DNA from: Brachionus rotundiformis
Taxonomy: Eukaryota; Rotifera; Eurotatoria; Ploima; Brachionidae
Direction: 5' to 3'
Assembly: GCA_016802295.1 (NCBI GenBank)
Contig: JAESIW010000020.1
Coordinates: forward strand, 3,747,302 to 3,811,301
DNA: 64,000 nucleotides
Shown: piece after piece, positions 45,379 to 57,015 of the stretch
How the letters are laid out: each line of letters begins with the position of its first letter
How positions within the stretch are numbered: position 1 is the first letter of the stretch
Program-made: the position numbers and the translations under genes
The notes under the pieces: model-generated
The model's database searches: none
Told to the model about the DNA's origin: nothing
Seen by the model: only the letters and a program-made list of their open reading frames with translations

Positions 45379-46391
45379 TTAAGACCATTTTTGATTGTTT
45401 AATTTACCTGGACAATCTTTAAGATAAATAGAAAAAGACCCCCCAAACTCAAAAAAAAATTTAACCAAATCCTCATCAGTACCAAAATTATAAAATGTAA
45501 AGTAGCCATTTTCTGATAATGTTCCATTTCTGCCATTAAACTGAGCACCAATAACTACTTTTCCATTTGTATTAAATAAGCCAACGCTTCGAAAATAAAC
45601 ATTATCTGTTTGATCAGTTCCATGATAGCATCGATAACCCTGAGCTTTAAATGGATTTTTTTTTGTTAACGTAACATTGCATCTTGCTTCTTCCATTTTT
45701 TTATTTCGTTTTGGAACAGCTGCTTCCCATAAAGAGTCGTATAGATCCAAGCCTCCACCGAAATTTGAATTCATGATCACCGCGTCGAATTTTCCATTTC
45801 CACAGTCAATTTCCAACACGTGTCCACAAAGTTGTGGTCTAAATTTCAAATAACCAAGAGTCTCTCTATTTCCCAAAGCAACTGGATAGGTTATTGCATA
45901 GTCTTCTGGGGGCAGCAAACAAGTGCCTTCATCATTTATATAAGTATGCTTAAGTGATTGAACGTCGGTAACCAAAGGATTTCCTGATACAAAAATTGAT
46001 TAATCAATTTTTACCTTTAAAATCTCCAAAATACCCTCGACAATTCCACAAAATGTACTCTGATCATTAGAAGCGATCACACTGCTCTTTGATACGAAAT
46101 TTTTTTTCATGAAACAAGTTCCACCTTGATGATTTGACCAAACAAAATGGGAGCATCCATATGTGGCAACACAGGCTTTTTTGCAGTCAAGTTGATTTTT
46201 TTTTATCATTTTTAAAGACTCGCTTGAAGTAAAATTACAGCCATAAACAACATTATCAATCCATTTGAGCTCCTGTCTACTTGCACAACAAATTACTAAA
46301 ACAAAATATGATTTTGCTGTTATTTAATGTATATCTTTTGTTATAAAGTACCTATTAATTGAAAAAGAAATATTAATTTTTTGTCGACCAT
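45379..46391 (-). CDS. Secreted PAN/apple-domain protein with DPBB-like C-terminus
   Basis: Exons 46391-46352, 46295-46035 and 45983-45379 (introns 56 and 51 bp, phase 1) give 301 residues. A signal peptide spans 1-18 (KLIFLFQLIVICCA). A PAN/apple-like module (about 30-97) has six cysteines in the order GC..DCKKAC..YGC..TCF..FC; such modules bind proteins or sugars. Residues about 105-301 contain QLCGHVLEIDCGNGKFDAVI, NSNFGGGLDLYDSLWEAA and two further cysteines. They resemble a double-psi beta-barrel of the expansin/barwin kind with an Asp-Leu end (GLDLYDSLW), but this is a weak match from memory. The second donor is GTATTT at 46034, chosen because the later GTAAAA breaks frame. The role may be carbohydrate binding or defence; uncertain. 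Confidence 0.65.
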
Positions 46392-47423
46392 TATCAATCA
46401 TTAAATTAAGAATTGTTTTATTTTGTTTCTATGAAAAAAGGTTATCAAATAAGACCCAAAAATATAAATTGATAAAAAAAATAGTTAAAATAAATTTGGT
46501 TTGTTCGACATTTATTTTAAAATAGTATCTATTATCTTAACAAGTTAATATTTTCTGATTATTTATATTTCTTTGGTTTAATTATTTTAAATTAAATTTG
46601 ACTTTATTAGCTGTTAGAAATTTTCCGAAGTATCTTTTCTCAAGTCTTTGATCATTTAAAATTTCACTATCATCATTATTATTTTTGAGCTTATTATATT
46701 CAAAGTATTTAAATTTAATTTTAATGATTGATTTATTTTGGCATTTAAAAAAGATAAGAATAATTATGATTCAATTTCAGATGAATATTATGTTGATTTA
46801 ATTATCTTTTTAATCAAGGAGCTTTTTTGATAATTCAAATGGAATTTAGATATGGTAAAAAGAAATTAAATAGGTAATTTATCTTATCGATTATTTAACA
46901 AAAGAAACAAAAAATTTATTCTTGGTTGTAAATTTTTGTTAAATGTATTGTTTACAAAAATCACACCTTAAATTTAAACAAAAATGACAAGTTTATTCAA
47001 ATTTATTTAATTCTATTATGTTCAGCTCTAAATAAGATTCCCATGATGAAAACTTGCTCAAAAATAAATGATTAAAATCTAAATTTTAAAATTTAATAAA
47101 GAAATACATTAAAAAATGATAATTTTTGATATGAAAAAAGCTTTAATATTTTCTTTAAATTTTTTAGACAGCGTAAACTCTTGACCATTACTTTAACCTG
47201 TAATGTAAACGCAAAAGTTTGCTTTTATTAGTAGAATAATTTCTAATTCATTATTGAATAAACTTAAATTGTAGATTCGCAATTAAAAAAAATTAAAAAA
47301 TTAACTTTATTCTTAGAGTAAAAGTTAAATTCAATTTAAAATTAAAAAATTCAATTTAATAACTAAAAAAAACTTAATAAAAACATTTATTTTTTATTTT
47401 GCCTATTACTTTTGCCATTTTCG
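46392..47423. other. Intergenic, no gene seen
   Basis: About 1 kb of A+T-rich DNA. No frame, repeat or site recognised. Confidence 0.45.
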
Positions 47424-47645
47424 TCACGAGGTAGCCTCTTTGAGATTGAGCTTGGTTGGTTTGAAGAGGGTTTCGATTAGTTGGTTGTTGTCTTTTGTAT
47501 TCACGATTTGAGTTGACACTGGTGAAACACATTTCCTTGGATCTATATCTATTTTTGACCAATAATCACGATGTTTTGGGATAAACAAATCGGAATGAAG
47601 ATATTGGTGGTGTCTCTGGTTCAACCTCACTTGACTGCACTTCAT
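47424..47645 (-). CDS. Small hypothetical protein (73 aa)
   Basis: Not recognised. From ATG 47645 an open frame of 73 residues runs through a stretch of clearly higher G+C than its surroundings (KCSQVRLNQRHHQYLHSDLF; IPKHRDYWSKIDIDPRKC). It is polar, with no membrane span or signal peptide. A GTGAGG donor-like site five codons in leaves open a spliced form. An overlapping frame at 47374-47562 opens only at TTG and is not preferred. Confidence 0.35.
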   Translation of the reverse strand: MKCSQVRLNQRHHQYLHSDLFIPKHRDYWSKIDIDPRKCVSPVSTQIVNTKDNNQLIETLFKPTKLNLKEATS

Positions 47646-48028
47646 TTTCGATTAAATTAACTTATCTACATAAGAATTCAACTTCAAGCTATGTGACACT
47701 AAATCTTTCAAAATTGAAAAATTAGAATAAAGTTTAATATTTTATTTTTTTTAATTTCGAATGTAGCGAGGAGAATTAAATCATTTATTCTTTTGATAAA
47801 TTAATCAAACATTAATACCAGATTGTAGAATTTAAATAAGTGACCGAAAATTTGTTATGAAATATACAATTATATTTTAGAACAAAAAGACAAAAAATAT
47901 CCCAATATTATAGGAAAAAAACAAAAAAATAAAATTTTATTTTTTAATTTTTTAGAATAAATACAAGTTAATAAATCAAACAAAATATATTGAAACGATT
48001 TAAATAAAAAATTTAAAACTAATTAAAA

Positions 48029-48292
48029 ATGAAATTAAGAAGAAATCTAAAAAATGAATTAAAACCATGCCGTGTTCTTGTCGAGCGGATTGATATAAAC
48101 AAATTTTTAAAAAGCATTCACAATAATGAATCAGATGGTGGACAGAAAAAAAGATTTAAACTTAAGGATCTTTCTCTTAAATTTAAATATTATATAAACG
48201 AAAATTTTACTGATAAAAAAATAAAAGAAAAACAATTGAACGTTGAATTGGAGAAATTAGACGAAAACAATATTGATAAAAGTAATTATTAA
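48029..48292 (+). CDS. Small lysine-rich hypothetical protein (87 aa)
   Basis: Not recognised. Starts at ATG 48029 and encodes a highly charged, probably helical protein (RFKLKDLSLKFKYY; EKQLNVELEKLDENN). No signal peptide or membrane span. It is divergent from the 73-residue frame 383 bp away. A very short intron near 48285 could extend it, but at about 33 bp that would be smaller than others in this window. Moderate G+C supports coding; the gene is otherwise unproven. Confidence 0.35.
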   Translation: MKLRRNLKNELKPCRVLVERIDINKFLKSIHNNESDGGQKKRFKLKDLSLKFKYYINENFTDKKIKEKQLNVELEKLDENNIDKSNY

Positions 48293-50488
48293 ATTTTTAA
48301 TTTTAAGTTTTTAGTAAAATTTTTTAAAATTATTAAAAGAGATCAAGATATCTTCAACAGCAAAAGCAATTTTGAAAAACAAACATAAAATGAAAAGCTT
48401 TTCAATAAATTTGAACAAAATATAAATCTGATATTAAAATATTATTTAAGTTATTCTAACTTCTATTAACAACAATAAACAAATATGCATTTATTTTTCA
48501 TGCAAAAATTGTATACTTTTTGAATATTATTGTAAAATCGTAAATTTTCATTTCCTATTGTCTCAAATTAACTTATTCTTGTTGGAATCAATTTAAATGT
48601 AAATAAATAAAGTTTAAGATATTCTAGCTAATTTGACATTTCATACAATCTATTCAAATTCAAAAATAATTTTAATTTTAAATAGATAAATATGACCACT
48701 GATGAAAAAGCCAAGATTATTTGTCAAATTTTCTTTTGACATCCGACGCTTGCAGCTCATGTGACGTTTGGAATTCAAAACTAAAAAGATGCATCAACCA
48801 AAATGGGAAAGGGCGGCTTTAAAGAATTTTAGCTATAAAATTTTAATAATTTAGGAATAACAAATAAATGAGTAAGTTAACTAAGAAGTAGTCTGGTTTG
48901 AAAACTTTTTAGACGTTCGGATTAGTCATCGCCATAATTTAAGAGCAGATCAAAAAAGAAAATCTTCAAAATAATAACTTCTAGATTTGATTTCCAAGAG
49001 CCGAATAATCATGACTGGGTCAAAGAATTTTTTTGTATTTAAATCAGCTAGACGGTTTCATAAGATAAAGCAAAGTTGATAAAGTGCTTCAAATAAATTA
49101 AATATTGATTCATTTATTTCATTAAAAAAAACTATTACTGCTAAATTTTAACTATTTGAACTTTTTTTATTAATTTTCTAAGAATTAAAAGTTATTTTTC
49201 AATTAATTAATAAATTATGATGTAATTTTTGTAGGCCATCTATGTAAAATGTTTTGATTTTTTTTAATTAGGTTATTTATCAAAATAGCTTTTAATCAGT
49301 TTTGTTTTTAAATAAAAAGAATAAAATTTAAAAATTGATAACATTTTATTCAATATGATCGATTCAAGACTATTTCTTTACAATGTTTGAAAAAACTTTG
49401 AAGTAACCATATCAATTATTGAATTTTTCAATATTGAATAGCTAACCAAAAATAATAATTTAAAGCCAAAATGTTATTAATTATATTTATAATTCTAGAC
49501 TAATTTACTCTCTGGAATTCAGAATTATATATTATATTTTATATAAAGATATTGATACAAAAGGCGAGCTGAAACTAATGACGATCACTTCAAAATATTA
49601 ATTCAATTCTAAGAAAAAGGAATAATTTTTATATTAAAAAAAATCCAATTTTAAATTTTATACATAAAACGAGTCTAAAGATATTAAATTTTAATTTCCA
49701 ATGATAAGTGTCTTAAAATTCTGATCATCTTTAAATAATTTTAATCTATTTGACCAATTTGTTTGAATAATCTGGATCTGAATTAGATCTGGATAAGGAT
49801 AACATCATTTATAATATTATGAGACTATTTTCTTTTTTTTGCTTAGTAATAATCAATTGAAATAAAAATAAAACAATTTCTGAGGTGATTTATTTTTGAT
49901 TAAAATACATAATTATGGATCAAATTAAACAATTTATTTTTATAAATATTTTTAAATTGTTTATTGCTTAATTCAAGCTAAAAGGGATTAAGTATTTTAA
50001 AATTAGAACCAGTAGCAGTATTTTTTTTTGAAAAAAAAACATATGTACTAAAAATAAAAAATAATGACTTGAATTATCAATTATAATCTTTATTCAAATT
50101 TTAAAAAAATATATGATAATTTTCCATTTAAGGGTATAGATTAACTTTTCCAATTTGGTCAAAGCAACTGCGTTTGGTCAATGTTTTACATTTACAACAA
50201 TTAAAAAAAGATAAGGAAAACTATTTTAAAAGAAAATTGTTTGCTCGGCGTGGTCAAAATAAAAATATAACTCCACGTCAACATAAACTAGATAGCTATT
50301 CGTCTAGGCTAGAGTTTGGATGAATCAGTATGATAATTTTATGCGTGACATTTAATAGACATGCTTTGCTAAAGATCAGACAACTTTTGTGACAATAGTG
50401 TCAAAAATAAATTCAAATTTAGAATGCGTATAGAAAACTACAATAATCATGCTCCAGCATATTTTTTGTCGTTTTCTTCAACACATTT
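48293..50488. other. Intergenic, no gene seen
   Basis: A+T-rich DNA between the small frame and the actin upstream region. A slightly G+C-richer patch at about 48690-48830 has only broken frames. Confidence 0.45.
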
Positions 50489-50498
50489 CCATATATGG
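50489..50498. promoter_or_regulatory. CArG box 1 upstream of left actin
   Basis: CCATATATGG is a perfect CC(A/T)6GG serum-response-factor site, about 510 bp upstream of the left actin ATG. The identical decamer lies upstream of the right actin at 56961. Confidence 0.6.
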
Positions 50499-50519
50499 TA
50501 ATATTTAGAGTTTATGATC

Positions 50520-50565
50520 AAAAATGAGGACAAGTTTAAGAGGAAGAAAACATTTGGGGGAGGGG
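50520..50565. promoter_or_regulatory. Promoter block shared with right actin
   Basis: AAAAATGAGGACAA (50520-50533) and GGGGGAGGGG (50556-50565) have counterparts, in the same order relative to transcription, upstream of the right actin: AAAAACGAGGACAA at 57083-57096 and GGGAGGGGG at 57016-57024, both on the minus strand. The flanking DNA is otherwise unlike, which suggests retained promoter elements. No named factor is assigned. Confidence 0.4.
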
Positions 50566-50644
50566 TAGGAAAAATATGAAATAAATAGAAGGCTGTTTGA
50601 ACAAATTAGATTTTTAGTTATTAAAATGTGATAGAGAAAAATTT

Positions 50645-50654
50645 CCATATTTGG
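50645..50654. promoter_or_regulatory. CArG box 2 upstream of left actin
   Basis: CCATATTTGG, a perfect CArG decamer about 350 bp upstream of the actin ATG. The same decamer occurs upstream of the right actin at 57120-57129. Confidence 0.6.
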
Positions 50655-50804
50655 AAATGAGCTAAAATTAAAAACAAAGCTTATAGGGCGTTGAGATAGA
50701 TTGTTAAGAGATTGTGGCTTGTTTAAGAATAAGCTAGAAAATGCCTAATTAGAGAAAAAAAATCAAGTCAACTATGCAGTATATATTGACTAAAAAGGAG
50801 TCTA

Positions 50805-50814
50805 CCAAATATGG
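50805..50814. promoter_or_regulatory. CArG box 3 upstream of left actin
   Basis: CCAAATATGG, a perfect CArG decamer about 190 bp upstream of the ATG, the usual distance for muscle actin promoters. It is the exact reverse complement of the box at 50645. Confidence 0.6.
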
Positions 50815-50996
50815 ATTTGTTAGAAATGTCATATTTGAATATAGACTAAAATACCGTTTAGTCATTCGAAGCTTTATAATTTATGCTTGATTCAAATACA
50901 TGTTTAAATACAAGTTACATTTTTTAGTTTAGCTTAATAAAAAATCATTTAGAAAAATATTTTTATTTTTATTATTAAAAAAGAAAGTTTAGATAA

Positions 50997-52602
50997 ATTG
51001 TAAAAATGTGTGACGACGAAGTTGCTGCTTTAGTAATTGACAATGGTTCGGGCATGTGTAAGGCCGGCTTTGCGGGAGATGACGCGCCAAGAGCGGTCTT
51101 TCCGTCAATAGTTGGCCGTCCAAGACACCAGGGCGTAATGGTGGGCATGGGTCAAAAGGATTCGTATGTTGGCGACGAGGCCCAGTCCAAGAGAGGCATA
51201 TTGACACTAAAGTATCCGATTGAGCACGGCATTGTGACCAATTGGGACGATATGGAGAAAATTTGGCACCATACTTTTTACAACGAGTTGAGAGTGGCGC
51301 CCGAAGAGCATCCAGTCTTGTTGACCGAGGCTCCTCTCAACCCAAAGGCCAATAGAGAAAAAATGACCCAGATCATGTTCGAAACATTCAACACACCGGC
51401 CATGTACGTGGCCATTCAAGCCGTATTGTCTTTGTACGCTTCTGGTCGTACAACTGGTATTGTACTCGACTCTGGCGATGGTGTATCGCACACTGTACCA
51501 ATTTACGAAGGCTACGCATTGCCGCACGCCATTCTTCGTTTGGACTTGGCCGGCCGTGACTTGACCGACTATTTGATGAAAATATTGACCGAGCGCGGCT
51601 ACTCTTTTGTGACCACAGCCGAAAGAGAAATAGTCAGAGACATTAAGGAGAAATTGTGCTACGTAGCGTTGGATTTCGAACAAGAAATGGCCACGGCTGC
51701 CTCGTCTTCATCGCTTGAAAAGTCATACGAGCTACCAGACGGTCAAGTGATCACAATTGGCAACGAGAGATTCAGATGTCCAGAGGCTTTGTTTCAACCA
51801 TCGTTCTTGGGCATGGAAACAGCTGGCATTCACGAGACATGCTACAATTCGATCATGAAATGTGACATTGATATTAGAAAAGACTTGTACGCCAACACTG
51901 TCCTATCAGGCGGTACTACCATGTATCCAGGCATTGCTGATCGCATGCAAAAAGAAATAACTGCTTTGGCACCGAGCACCATGAAAATAAAAATCATCGC
52001 TCCGCCAGAACGAAAATACTCGGTATGGATCGGTGGCTCCATATTGGCCTCTCTATCTACATTCCAGTCCATGTGGATCTCCAAACAAGAATATGACGAA
52101 TCTGGCCCATCAATTGTACATCGTAAATGCTTTTAGATTAATTAATGCTATTAAAATTAATCAATTCCATCATCCATCACACAATCAATCAAACAAACAA
52201 CATCATAACTATAATTTTAAAAATACAATTAATATTACTTTAACTAATATTATTATTATTATAACTATCATTATAATTATTAATATTGCTATCATCGCTA
52301 ATACAACTACTACAACTTATATACTTAAATGCTGGTGTTTTCATCATTAGGGAAAAAAAAAGAACAAAAATGATTAAACTTTTTTAAAATAATAAACTAA
52401 ATCAATATTTTATTTTCTTTCTTTCTTTTTTTTCAAAATATTCGCATTGTATTCGTCTCTTAGTCTTTTTTGTTTATAAACTTCTATAAAAATTTAATTA
52501 TTAAATAAAATTTTAATATTATAAATTAATTTTAAAATCCTTTTTTTTTTCTTAATATAATTCATTTTTTTGTGATAAAGATCTTTTATATTTACAATCG
52601 TT
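50997..52602 (+). repeat. Left arm of 1606-bp actin inverted repeat
   Basis: Spans 9 bp of leader, the whole actin frame and 466 bp of 3' flank. It matches the reverse complement of 55129-56734. Both arms are exactly 1606 bp, so there is no net length difference. I found only three base differences in the parts I compared, all silent in the coding region. The similarity stops abruptly at both ends. Confidence 0.9.
51006..52136 (+). CDS. Actin, left copy
   Basis: Filament-forming cytoskeletal/contractile ATPase. Intronless, 376 residues, full family length, ending in IVHRKCF. The N-terminus [20 protein letters not shown] carries phosphate loop 1 (DNGSGMCK). The second phosphate loop is [10 protein letters not shown] and the adenosine/hinge motif is GGTTMYPG. 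The protein is identical to the copy at 55595-56725. Codon use is much richer in G+C than the surroundings, as expected of a highly expressed gene. Three CArG boxes lie upstream, consistent with muscle expression through SRF. A poly-A signal-like AATAAA occurs near 52391. Confidence 0.97.
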
Positions 52603-52614
52603 CGTGTTTACCAG

Positions 52615-54060
52615 TTACTTAATACAGAGAGTTAGTCCGAAGCTTAGTCGATCCTAATTTACTATTATTATTTTTAAGTCGTCTGCATATGATAAACATG
52701 GGCTTTGAATTGAATCCATATGATCGTTTAAAAAATCCAAAAAAAAACTTACCAAAACTTACTCTTGAAGGATGCCATTAGTGACCATTCATATGGTTCA
52801 TTCAGAATACAATATGCTCCTAATTTAATTAAGTTTTCTATGTGAGACTTTATCAAACCCTTTAGAGAAGTCATTGTCGCTTTCATATGTTACGATTTGT
52901 GGCGCATGATTTACATGGCATAAAACCAAGCTGTTTCTCGTTGATTAACTTTTTCATAAATAGGAAAGTAATGATTTCATCCAGTAAGATTTTCTCCATA
53001 ACTTTACCAACTATCGATGTTAATAAGACTGGTCTCTAGTTTTAAACAGCAACTCTTAACCCCATTTTATACTCTTAAGGGTGAAGCATTAGCTTGTTCC
53101 CAACAATTAGGCAAACACTTGATAAAAATTTTGGATAAAGGGTACGCTAAAGATGCGGAACAATTTTTAAGAATAGATGCAACTACTTTGTCAAATCCAG
53201 CAGACCTGTTTAAATCTAATTTGTTTAAATATTTTTGTATATTTTCTTGACTAAAGCCAATATACGGGTTCAAGATAAATACTTTATTTGTTAGTAACTG
53301 GAAGTCGGGTAATTCATCAGTTTCGACTTGTGTAAATACAGATCTAAAGTCCTGATTCAGACTGTTCGCTATTCTTTGACAATTGGTCAAAGTTCCTTCG
53401 TTTAGCTTAACTGCACTTATATCGTCCTTGAATATCCTCTTTTTGTTCATATATGAGTAAACTACCTTTAGGATCTCTTTCCCATGCTGTGCCATGTTTT
53501 TTTCGAAACAGCGTACCGCCTTCTTTATTTGTTTTGAAAACTCAATTGTGCTTTTATTATATTTAGAAACAATATTTTTGTTCATAGTTTGTCATAATTT
53601 GTTCTTTCTATCAACCTCCCTTCTCAAATAATGATTTGGCCAACTAGGTCTATCTTTGTTAGTCACTTTCTTTATTGTTAACATTTGTATCAGCAAGACA
53701 TTCTCTGAAATAAATTTTTAAAAAAGCATTCTTCATTCCATCATAATCAGGCTTGCAGTAGGGCAATATGTTCGAAACCTTTTGGTACAAATTCTTGGAT
53801 TTTATAATCCCATTCCATTGATTTACATTACAGTGGCGCTCTAGTATTTAAAAAAGAAATCCTATCTGATGACTCGGTAATGATAAAATCGAGCATATTT
53901 CCATTGGATCCATCTCCCTTGGTAAATGTTGAGAAGTTAACGTTTTGTGTAAAGAAAGTGTCATTCAACGTTTCTGAATGATGTTTACCATGTTTACCTC
54001 AGCTGACTCCTCATTAGCTATCTTGGGAAAAACCACAATATTGGCATGAGTTCATGTTAG
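52615..54060 (-). pseudogene. Decayed non-LTR retrotransposon (jockey/CR1-like LINE) in actin spacer
   Basis: On the minus strand, fragments appear in the order expected of a LINE ORF2. The endonuclease end is around 53840-53975 (LDFIITESSDRISFL). The RT approach is at 53067-53585 (ENIQKYLNKLDLNRSAGFDK, ILKNCSASLAYPLSKIF), followed by RPVLLTSIVGKVMEKILLDE and KQLGFMPCKSCATN at about 52890-53045. The catalytic SYADDLKII is at about 52660-52695. Frameshifts, stops and a deletion before the YADD block show it is dead. The clade is judged from motif wording only. Confidence 0.8.
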
Positions 54061-54246
54061 GAAATGACTTAAAGCTCTAATTTCGAAAATTATATTAGTA
54101 CATAATTTAAAAGCTGGAATAGAATTGTTATTAAAGAGAGATTTTTAAAATTTTTAAAATTAATTGTTACATGGTTTAAATAAGATTTTTGAACTTAAAT
54201 AAAAAAAAAATAAATTATCTTAGTGTGAACTCTCGTCTTATGCAAC

Positions 54247-54467
54247 CAGGCGTGGTACCGATTTCGACAGGTTGATGACGTCTTTCTGAAAGAATCCTAA
54301 AGAATGGTCATCATAATTCGAGCACTTAAAATTGGCTGCAAATTCGGCAACTATTAAGACTAATTTGAAAATCAAGTGACTTATCTCTCAATTAATTAAG
54401 ACAAGTCTTAACTTATAGTTTCCAAAGTAAGGTCCGACTGCTGAGGGTCAGCTGAACAGTAGTTTCC
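54247..54467 (-). repeat. Interspersed repeat, copy 2
   Basis: Reverse complement of this segment aligns with 5643-5870 over its length: CAGCTGACCC, ACTTTGGAAAC, TAAGACTT, ATAGTTGCCGAATTTGCAGCC, TTTAAGTG, AAAGACGTCAT and GGTACCACGCCTGGTT. There is moderate divergence and one ~15-bp length difference. Its position beside the LINE fragment on the same strand allows that it is part of a related element. Confidence 0.7.
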
Positions 54468-55128
54468 ATTCGGATTCTATAATGGATTATGGTAAAAGCC
54501 AGGGGCAACTTCACACGACAAGAATTGGATAAAGACCCGTTTTCTCCCGAGTACATGAAAAATCACATGCATTTACTTGGATCATATGTGCTTGAGGTCT
54601 TGCATTTGTATATGCCTTCTACCTCTTCTATTTTAATCAGGAGTTTGGACATTGAACTTGATTATCTTAAATAAAATTAAAAAACTTATTAATTGAATTA
54701 ATTAAAAAATAGATATATAATAATGATATTGATTCGTTGATGGCTTTATTCCTTGAAATCAAGATTAATTGAAAAGATGCTTTGATTTTCGATACATCTT
54801 AAAGAGTCACATGCTATGAATGGATAAAATAAACAGGAGGAATTGAATTATTTAATTTTTAAAAGATTTCATCAGAAAAAAAATTAAAATTTTTTATTCA
54901 TTTAAGAATAAAGACGAATACTTTGAGAATATTTTGAAAGAAAAAAGAAGATAAATTCAGCTAAATTTTGTAAATAATATCTAAACCAAAATATTAACTT
55001 CAAAAAACTAATATTTAAAATTAAAATTTTTAATTAATGAATTTAAACAAGTCTCTTTAAGGTAATGATCATATGATTCTTATGATTATATTAATTTGAC
55101 ATTGATATTCGAATTTGGTCTGATTAAA
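54468..55128. other. Right part of the actin spacer
   Basis: Holds one ATG-initiated frame (54489-54674, 61 residues, with RQELDKDPFSPEYMKNHMHL). It reads like a coding remnant but is not recognised; the rest is A+T-rich. The spacer as a whole (52603-55128) is 2526 bp. Confidence 0.35.
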
Positions 55129-56734
55129 AACGATTGTAAATATAAAAGATCTTTATCACAAAAAAATGAATTATATTAAGAAAAAAAAAAGGATTTTAAA
55201 ATTAATTTATAATATTAAAATTTTATTTAATAATTAAATTTTTATAGAAGTTTATAAACAAAAAAGACTAAGAGACGAATACAATGCGAATATTTTGAAA
55301 AAAAAGAAAGAAAGAAAATAAAATATTGATTTAGTTTATTATTTTAAAAAAGTTTAATCATTTTTGTTCTTTTTTTTTCCCTAATGATGAAAACACCAGC
55401 ATTTAAGTATATAAGTTGTAGTAGTTGTATTAGCGATGATAGCAATATTAATAATTATAATGATAGTTATAATAATAATAATATTAGTTAAAGTAATATT
55501 AATTGTATTTTTAAAATTATAGTTATGATGTTGTTTGTTTGATTGATTGTGTGATGGATGATGGAATTGATTAATTTTAATAGCATTAATTAATCTAAAA
55601 GCATTTACGATGTACAATTGATGGGCCAGATTCGTCATATTCTTGTTTGGAGATCCACATGGACTGGAATGTAGATAGAGAGGCCAATATGGAGCCACCG
55701 ATCCATACCGAGTATTTTCGTTCTGGCGGAGCGATGATTTTTATTTTCATGGTGCTCGGTGCCAAAGCAGTTATTTCTTTTTGCATGCGATCAGCAATGC
55801 CTGGATACATGGTAGTACCGCCTGATAGGACAGTGTTGGCGTACAAGTCTTTTCTAATATCAATGTCACATTTCATGATCGAATTGTAGCATGTCTCGTG
55901 AATGCCAGCTGTTTCCATGCCCAAGAACGATGGTTGAAACAAAGCCTCTGGACATCTGAATCTCTCGTTGCCAATTGTGATCACTTGACCGTCTGGTAGC
56001 TCGTATGACTTTTCAAGCGATGAAGACGAGGCAGCCGTGGCCATTTCTTGTTCGAAATCCAACGCTACGTAGCACAATTTCTCCTTAATGTCTCTGACTA
56101 TTTCTCTTTCGGCTGTGGTCACAAAAGAGTAGCCGCGCTCGGTCAATATTTTCATCAAATAGTCGGTCAAGTCACGGCCGGCCAAGTCCAAACGAAGAAT
56201 GGCGTGCGGCAATGCGTAGCCTTCGTAAATTGGTACAGTGTGCGATACACCATCGCCAGAGTCGAGTACAATACCAGTTGTACGACCAGAAGCGTACAAA
56301 GACAATACGGCTTGAATGGCCACGTACATGGCCGGTGTGTTGAATGTTTCGAACATGATCTGGGTCATTTTTTCTCTATTGGCCTTTGGATTGAGAGGAG
56401 CCTCGGTCAACAAGACTGGATGCTCTTCGGGCGCCACTCTCAACTCGTTGTAAAAAGTATGGTGCCAAATTTTCTCCATATCGTCCCAATTGGTCACAAT
56501 GCCGTGCTCAATCGGATACTTTAGTGTCAATATGCCTCTCTTGGACTGGGCCTCGTCGCCAACATACGAATCCTTTTGACCCATGCCCACCATTACGCCC
56601 TGGTGTCTTGGACGGCCAACTATTGACGGAAAGACCGCTCTTGGCGCGTCATCTCCCGCAAAGCCGGCCTTGCACATGCCCGAGCCATTGTCAATTACTA
56701 AAGCAGCAACTTCGTCGTCACACATTTTTACAAT
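55129..56734 (-). repeat. Right arm of 1606-bp actin inverted repeat
   Basis: Counterpart of 50997-52602 in inverted orientation, the same 1606 bp. The differences seen are silent third-base changes near the start of the gene and in the codon of a conserved Asn (AAC in the left copy, AAT here). Breakpoints lie 9 bp before the ATG and about 466 bp after the stop. Confidence 0.9.
55595..56725 (-). CDS. Actin, right copy
   Basis: Identical 376-residue protein to the left copy: intronless, with the same phosphate-binding loops and C-terminus IVHRKCF. The two genes point towards each other (tail to tail) across the 2.5-kb spacer. Upstream DNA beyond 9 bp differs from the left copy, but two perfect CArG boxes and a shared GAGGACAA block are kept, so both copies are probably expressed in muscle. 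The near-zero divergence, including the 3' UTR, points to recent duplication or continuing gene conversion. Confidence 0.97.
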
Positions 56735-56960
56735 ATATTCTTATGTTTCTATTAAACAATTACTAGAAAAATATAAAAACTCAATATAATTTTATAAGCT
56801 TAAAATGAAAGAACTATTTAAATGTTTAAACTAAGAGGAAAAATGGTCCAAATAGTGCATAAATTATAAATTATGGCTATGATTAATGAATACTCTCTAA
56901 TTCTATAGATTTAGAGCTTAGCTTATAAACAACTCTTTCCAATTTGATCGCACATTTTTA

Positions 56961-56970
56961 CCATATATGG
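56961..56970. promoter_or_regulatory. CArG box upstream of right actin (proximal)
   Basis: CCATATATGG, a perfect CArG decamer about 240 bp upstream of the right actin ATG; identical to the box at 50489. Confidence 0.6.
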
Positions 56971-57015
56971 CAATCTGTGTATGTTAGAACTAGTCGTTCT
57001 ACAGCTTAATCATCA

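Noticed and set aside
51207..52350. Antisense and overlapping frames within both actin arms
   Set aside because: They occur as mirror-image pairs in the two arms because the arms are the same; all overlap the actin gene in other frames.
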